NCBI GenBank assembly: GCA_947496905.1 | Contig: CANMEW010000046.1 | Span: 1 to 9,827, forward strand | Reading direction: 5' to 3' | Source: Rickettsiales bacterium | GTDB lineage: Bacteria; Pseudomonadota; Alphaproteobacteria; Rickettsiales; UBA1997 | DNA: 9,827 nt | In this document: positions 6,647 to 9,827 of the stretch, piece after piece | Position numbering within the stretch: the first letter of the stretch is position 1 | Layout of the letters: every line of letters starts with the position of its first letter | Notes under the pieces: model-generated | Seen by the model: the letters and a program-made list of their open reading frames with translations, nothing else | Told to the model about the DNA's origin: nothing | Databases searched by the model: none | Position numbers and translations under genes: made by a program

Positions 6647-6698
6647 AAATTTGCGAGCAGGAAAGCGTACTCTGATGTACGTGCTCGCGAGCAAATTT
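6647..6698. repeat. Compound hairpin between the ABC-F gene and gshB
   Basis: The outer arm aaatttgc (6647-6654) pairs with 6691-6698. gagca (6655-6659) pairs with tgctc (6682-6686), leaving a gcga bulge on one side. An inner stem cgtac/gtacg (6666-6670 with 6677-6681) closes a 6-base loop. A short T-run (6624-6629) lies downstream on the transcribed strand but is not adjacent. It could attenuate read-through from the ABC-F gene into gshB, or be a dispersed palindromic element. Confidence 0.5.
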
Positions 6699-6742
6699 AT
6701 CTGACGATAAAATTACCGGAAAAAGCAATTTTGAGAGATGCC

Positions 6743-8353
6743 CTAATGATCCTTCCAACCAACTCTTTTGAGGAAGAACTCGTAAGAATCTTCGAAAGTG
6801 AAAGTTTTGTTGTCGTCAAAAATAATTAATTTATTGGCGATCTCTTGGAGAAAATATTCATCGTGAGTAACCATGACGACTGCACCTTCAAAGCTGCGAA
6901 TAGCTTCCATCAAGGCTTCACAGGATTCCATGTCGAGGTGATTTGTTGGCTCGTCAAGTAAAAGTAAGTTCACACCTTTGAGTAAAATTTTCCCCAAAGT
7001 TACTCGACTTTTTTCGCCGCCAGAAAGCACTGAGATTTTTTTATTCGCCAAATCATTCGAGAACATCATGTTGCTGCAAACCTGACGCACCCTAGATTGC
7101 GGCAGTCTCTCATCAACCTTCTGCAGCTCTTCGTAAACCGAACGATTTTTGTCGAGACGGTCAATATTCATCTGACCAAAATAACCAATTTCAGTTTTAC
7201 CGTTAATTTTAACATTGCCGTGAAGCGCCGCCAAATCTTGAGTGATCAGCTTCAGTAAAGTTGACTTACCTTTGCCATTTTTTCCAATTACGCAGATTTT
7301 TTCACCATCAGCAACTTTGAAGGACAGGTGCTGAATCAGTAGATGATCAGGGTTGTAGCCGAAAGAAACATCCTCCGCTTCAATCATGTTTTCCTTGCTG
7401 CCGTAAGGCAGGTGATTGAATTGAAAATCGAGAGTTGCGACATGTCCCAACTTTTCCTTCACATCCTGCTTTTCCAACATTTTCACTCGCGATTGTACGC
7501 GGCTCGCCTGACTGGCTTTTGAGCCAAAACGATCAATCCATTCCTGAGTTTTTTGTCTTTGCTTGTCTTCGTTGATGCGAGTTTTTTCGTAAATTTCTTC
7601 CTCGAGAGCAATTTTTTCTCGCACGCCCTTGGTGTTGCCGGGAACTTTTTTGAAGGCATTACGGTGAATTAATAAAGTGTGCGAGATCACGCTATCCATA
7701 AAGCCGCGATCGTGAGTGATTAAAATTAATTCCCCTTCCCACTCCTGCAAAAAATCTTTGAGCCAGCGAATTGAGTGAATGTCGAGATAGTTTGTTGGCT
7801 CATCCAGAAGTAACATTTGTGGCTCCATCAGCAACAGCTTCGCCAAATTTAACTTCACCTGAAAGCCACCAGAAAATTTTTTGGGATCCTTGTGGAGGTC
7901 AGCTTCCACGAAACCCAGACCATACAAAATATTTTCACCCTTCCAACCTTCATGCTCACGATCTTCTGGCAAAACCGAGCAAATTTCTTCTAACACCGTG
8001 TCGTGAGAAAAGTGAATATGCTGCTCCAAATGCCCGATTTTGTAGCCACGAGGAATTTCAATAGAGCCGGAATCTGGCTCCAATTGCTTCAAAATTAACT
8101 TAAGAAAAGTTGATTTGCCGCTACCGTTGCGACCAATAAGACCAAGCTTTTCGCGCGAATTAACGATAAAATTTCCTTCACTGAAAACAACATGTCCGGA
8201 AAATGAAATGGATAGGTCTTTTGCTCTGATCACTGATTTATTTTTTAAATTTTTGAGGTGGGAAGTAGTGCGTGGGGGAAGTTGAATATATTTTCGATTT
8301 TGAGTCACGCTTTTTAAAAAAGCTGCCCAAAGTTTTTGCCAAATTTTTGCCAA
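6743..8353 (-). CDS. ABC-F family ATPase (ribosome-associated translation factor type)
   Basis: Two ABC cassettes lie in one chain with no membrane segment, which defines ABC-F proteins. These bind ribosomes to relieve stalling or confer antibiotic protection rather than transport. Numbered from the TTG at 8353: Walker A GRNGSGKST (74-82), signature FSGGFQ (160-165), Walker B LLLLDEPTN (181-188 region) and LITHDRGF (211-218). A charged helical linker spans about 240-305. The second cassette has GKNGKGKST (357-365), LSGGEKSR (443-450), LLLLDEPTNHLD (463-474) and VTHDEYF (495-501). Both sites look intact. The start is doubtful: no ATG exists between the upstream stop (8396-8398) and the first cassette. 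GTG at 8231-8233 would give MIRAKDLSISF, a more typical ABC-F beginning without the 40-residue Lys-rich extension. Uup/YheS-like housekeeping function is most likely; substrate or drug class cannot be read. Confidence 0.92.
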   Translation of the reverse strand: MAKIWQKLWAAFLKSVTQNRKYIQLPPRTTSHLKNLKNKSVIRAKDLSISFSGHVVFSEGNFIVNSREKLGLIGRNGSGKSTFLKLILKQLEPDSGSIEIPRGYKIGHLEQHIHFSHDTVLEEICSVLPEDREHEGWKGENILYGLGFVEADLHKDPKKFSGGFQVKLNLAKLLLMEPQMLLLDEPTNYLDIHSIRWLKDFLQEWEGELILITHDRGFMDSVISHTLLIHRNAFKKVPGNTKGVREKIALEEEIYEKTRINEDKQRQKTQEWIDRFGSKASQASRVQSRVKMLEKQDVKEKLGHVATLDFQFNHLPYGSKENMIEAEDVSFGYNPDHLLIQHLSFKVADGEKICVIGKNGKGKSTLLKLITQDLAALHGNVKINGKTEIGYFGQMNIDRLDKNRSVYEELQKVDERLPQSRVRQVCSNMMFSNDLANKKISVLSGGEKSRVTLGKILLKGVNLLLLDEPTNHLDMESCEALMEAIRSFEGAVVMVTHDEYFLQEIANKLIIFDDNKTFTFEDSYEFFLKRVGWKDH

Positions 8354-8516
8354 ATTTTTGAGATTATTTTTGGAAATTTTTTGAGCATTTTTCTCTTAAA
8401 AAAAACTCAAAAAATTGGCGATTTTTAAATGAGAAAGATTTCCTGTTTACAAATAATAAATTGTTTTTACGTTGCGCCAACTTTAAAAAATTTAGTTTAA
8501 AAAATTCTTGCGCGAG

Positions 8517-8532
8517 CCTAGGAATACCTAGG
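8517..8532. promoter_or_regulatory. Dyad of two CCTAGG palindromes upstream of the decarboxylase gene
   Basis: CCTAGG occurs at 8517-8522 and 8527-8532, separated by aata. Each half is itself a palindrome, so the site has both direct and inverted symmetry. It lies about 75 bases before the ATG of the decarboxylase, in the divergent intergenic region (8354-8607), where an operator would be expected. No regulator is encoded nearby and I could not place a convincing -35/-10 pair. Confidence 0.35.
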
Positions 8533-8560
8533 TTGCAGCCGTGTTTATTTTTAAGCAAAC

Positions 8561-8588
8561 ATTAAGTCTTTTTATTCTTTTACTTAAT
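8561..8588. other. 7-bp inverted repeat in the leader of the decarboxylase gene
   Basis: attaagt (8561-8567) pairs with acttaat (8582-8588) around a T-rich 14-base loop, ending 19 bases before the ATG at 8608. It is weak and A+T-rich; it could be a leader stem or chance. Confidence 0.25.
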
Positions 8589-8607
8589 TTTAATTGCCCG
8601 CAAAGAA

Positions 8608-9827
8608 ATGGAACAAGCGAAAGAAAATGATCGAGCGGTGAACTCAAAAATTCACTACCTAAATTTCAGCAAAAAAAAGATCATCAAGGGACCAAAACAG
8701 TCTCCAGAAATTTTCTCTCCAAAAAGTTTCTCCGCAAAAAATCTCAGCACAGTTGAAAGTCAAATTCTCGAATTAAAACCATCGGTTCCGGTTTACTTCA
8801 TTCGTCCACAATCAATTCACCGCGCCGCAACTTTTTTCCTAGAAAATTTTCAAACACGAAAATTCTCTAGCGACGTTCTTTACTCTGTGAAGAGCAACCC
8901 AGATTCCGCAGTTCTCACCCATCTTTTTAATTCCGGCATCAAGCATTTCGATGTTGCTTCCATGGCCGAAACCAAGCTCATTCACGAGCTTTTTGGCGAT
9001 GAAGCAAAAATGTATTTCATGCATCCGGTAAAATCTCGCGAAGCAATTTTCGACGCTTATTTTAACCACGGAATTCGCGACTTCTCTCTCGACTCAATTG
9101 ACGAGTTAAAAAAAATTCTAGAAGTCACTAAAAATGCCAAAGACCTTGGTTTACATGTCCGCTTAGCAATTCCTAATTCCCACGCCGCAATCGATTTGTC
9201 CGGAAAATTTGGAATCCTTCCTTCTGAATCCACTCCACTTTTAAGAAAAGTTAGAACCGCCGCTAAAAGATTAGGCATCTGCTTTCACGTTGGCTCTCAA
9301 TGTATGGAGCCTACAGAATACCGCAACGCCATCACAATCGTAAAAGAAATACTCGAGCAATCAAAAGTTAAGCTAGACGTACTTGACATTGGTGGCGGCT
9401 TCCCCTCCTCTTACCCCGGCATGACTCCACCAAATTTGCACAGTTATTTCGACGAAATCTTTGACGCGATCAACCATCTAAAATTGGATAAAAATTGTCG
9501 TATCTGGTGCGAACCAGGTCGTGCTTTAGTTGCTGAATCCGGCTCTCTTCTGGTTCGCGTCGAAGCTCGTAAAAAAAACATGCTTTACTTAAACGATGGC
9601 ACTTACGGCGGGTTATTCGACGCCGGCTTTCCTGGCTTCATCTATCCCGCAAAAGCAATCCGAATCAAAAGCAAAGATCCACTTTCTTTAATTCAAGCTT
9701 CATTCGGATTTTACGGCCCAACTTGTGACTCTCTTGACTCGATGAAGGGTCCCTTTTACTTGCCAGAAAATATTGTTGAAGGTGATTACATCGAAATCGG
9801 ACAGCTTGGCGCTTACTCTCGCAGCAT
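8608..9827 (+). CDS. Ornithine/lysine decarboxylase family protein (fold-III PLP enzyme), 3' end outside window
   Basis: The ATG at 8608 opens a frame without stops to the window edge (406 complete codons). Key fold-III decarboxylase features are Lys95 in LYSVKSNPD (Schiff base), FHVGSQ (226-231), LDIGGGFPS (259-267) and CEPGRALVAESG (301-312). GPTCDSLD (370-377) carries the catalytic Cys-Asp pair typical of ornithine decarboxylases, and GDYIEIGQLGAYSRS (392-406) follows. The GPTCDSLD and LNDGTYGGLFD segments point to the ornithine (or dual lysine/ornithine) decarboxylase branch rather than LysA. The product would be putrescine or cadaverine for polyamine synthesis in the cytoplasm. About 55 N-terminal residues, polar and Lys-rich, precede the domain and are longer than usual; no start within the domain is obviously better. 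It is divergent from the ABC-F gene. By family length, few residues should be missing. Confidence 0.9.
   Translation, partial: MEQAKENDRAVNSKIHYLNFSKKKIIKGPKQSPEIFSPKSFSAKNLSTVESQILELKPSVPVYFIRPQSIHRAATFFLENFQTRKFSSDVLYSVKSNPDSAVLTHLFNSGIKHFDVASMAETKLIHELFGDEAKMYFMHPVKSREAIFDAYFNHGIRDFSLDSIDELKKILEVTKNAKDLGLHVRLAIPNSHAAIDLSGKFGILPSESTPLLRKVRTAAKRLGICFHVGSQCMEPTEYRNAITIVKEILEQSKVKLDVLDIGGGFPSSYPGMTPPNLHSYFDEIFDAINHLKLDKNCRIWCEPGRALVAESGSLLVRVEARKKNMLYLNDGTYGGLFDAGFPGFIYPAKAIRIKSKDPLSLIQASFGFYGPTCDSLDSMKGPFYLPENIVEGDYIEIGQLGAYSRS

Noticed and set aside
6598..6742. tRNA or other structured RNA gene in the gshB spacer
   Set aside because: The compound hairpin does not form a cloverleaf, and no conserved T-loop (GTTCGANTC-like) or other known RNA signature is visible.
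7771..8064. 97-residue frame opposite the ABC-F gene
   Set aside because: It lies wholly inside a strong coding sequence on the other strand and has no domain or initiation signal.
8364..8558. 64-residue minus-strand frame in the divergent spacer
   Set aside because: Phe/Lys/Asn-dominated translation of A+T-rich promoter DNA, with no ribosome binding site or recognisable motif.

Overview
The window reads as a piece of a moderately AT-rich alphaproteobacterial chromosome. The lysA, gshB, BepA-like protease and ABC-F genes are all of proteobacterial type. A large gene at the left edge looks like a host-directed effector, which suggests an intracellular or host-associated lineage (Rickettsiales/Holosporales-like). 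That placement is inferred from gene style only; no marker gene is present.

Layout. (1) Positions 2-2482, + strand: a large protein whose reading frame is open to the left edge. It has a macro-like ADP-ribose-binding domain, an OTU-like cysteine protease domain, a Pro/Thr repeat linker and a highly charged tail. It looks richer in G+C than its neighbours. (2) Positions 2483-2700: five perfect hairpins in tandem, of the mobile palindromic (REP/MITE-like) kind, the first of which may end gene 1. A possible 73-residue one-helix membrane protein follows on the minus strand (2718-2939). (3) Positions 2957-5650, + strand: an exported M48 metalloprotease with C-terminal TPR-like repeats, then lysA 24 bases later, probably one operon. 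(4) Positions 5647-8353, minus strand: an ABC-F ATPase, then a hairpin-bearing spacer, then gshB. The gshB stop overlaps the lysA stop by 4 bases, so the two units converge with no room for a terminator. (5) From 8608 to the right edge, + strand: a fold-III PLP decarboxylase of the ornithine/lysine decarboxylase family, cut by the window end and divergent from the ABC-F gene.

Functionally, the housekeeping part covers lysine synthesis (lysA), glutathione synthesis (gshB), polyamine synthesis (the ornithine decarboxylase-like gene), envelope protein quality control (the M48 protease) and ribosome-associated ATPase activity (ABC-F). The candidate for something new is gene 1. It joins a predicted ADP-ribose reader or eraser to a predicted deubiquitinase in one bacterial protein.
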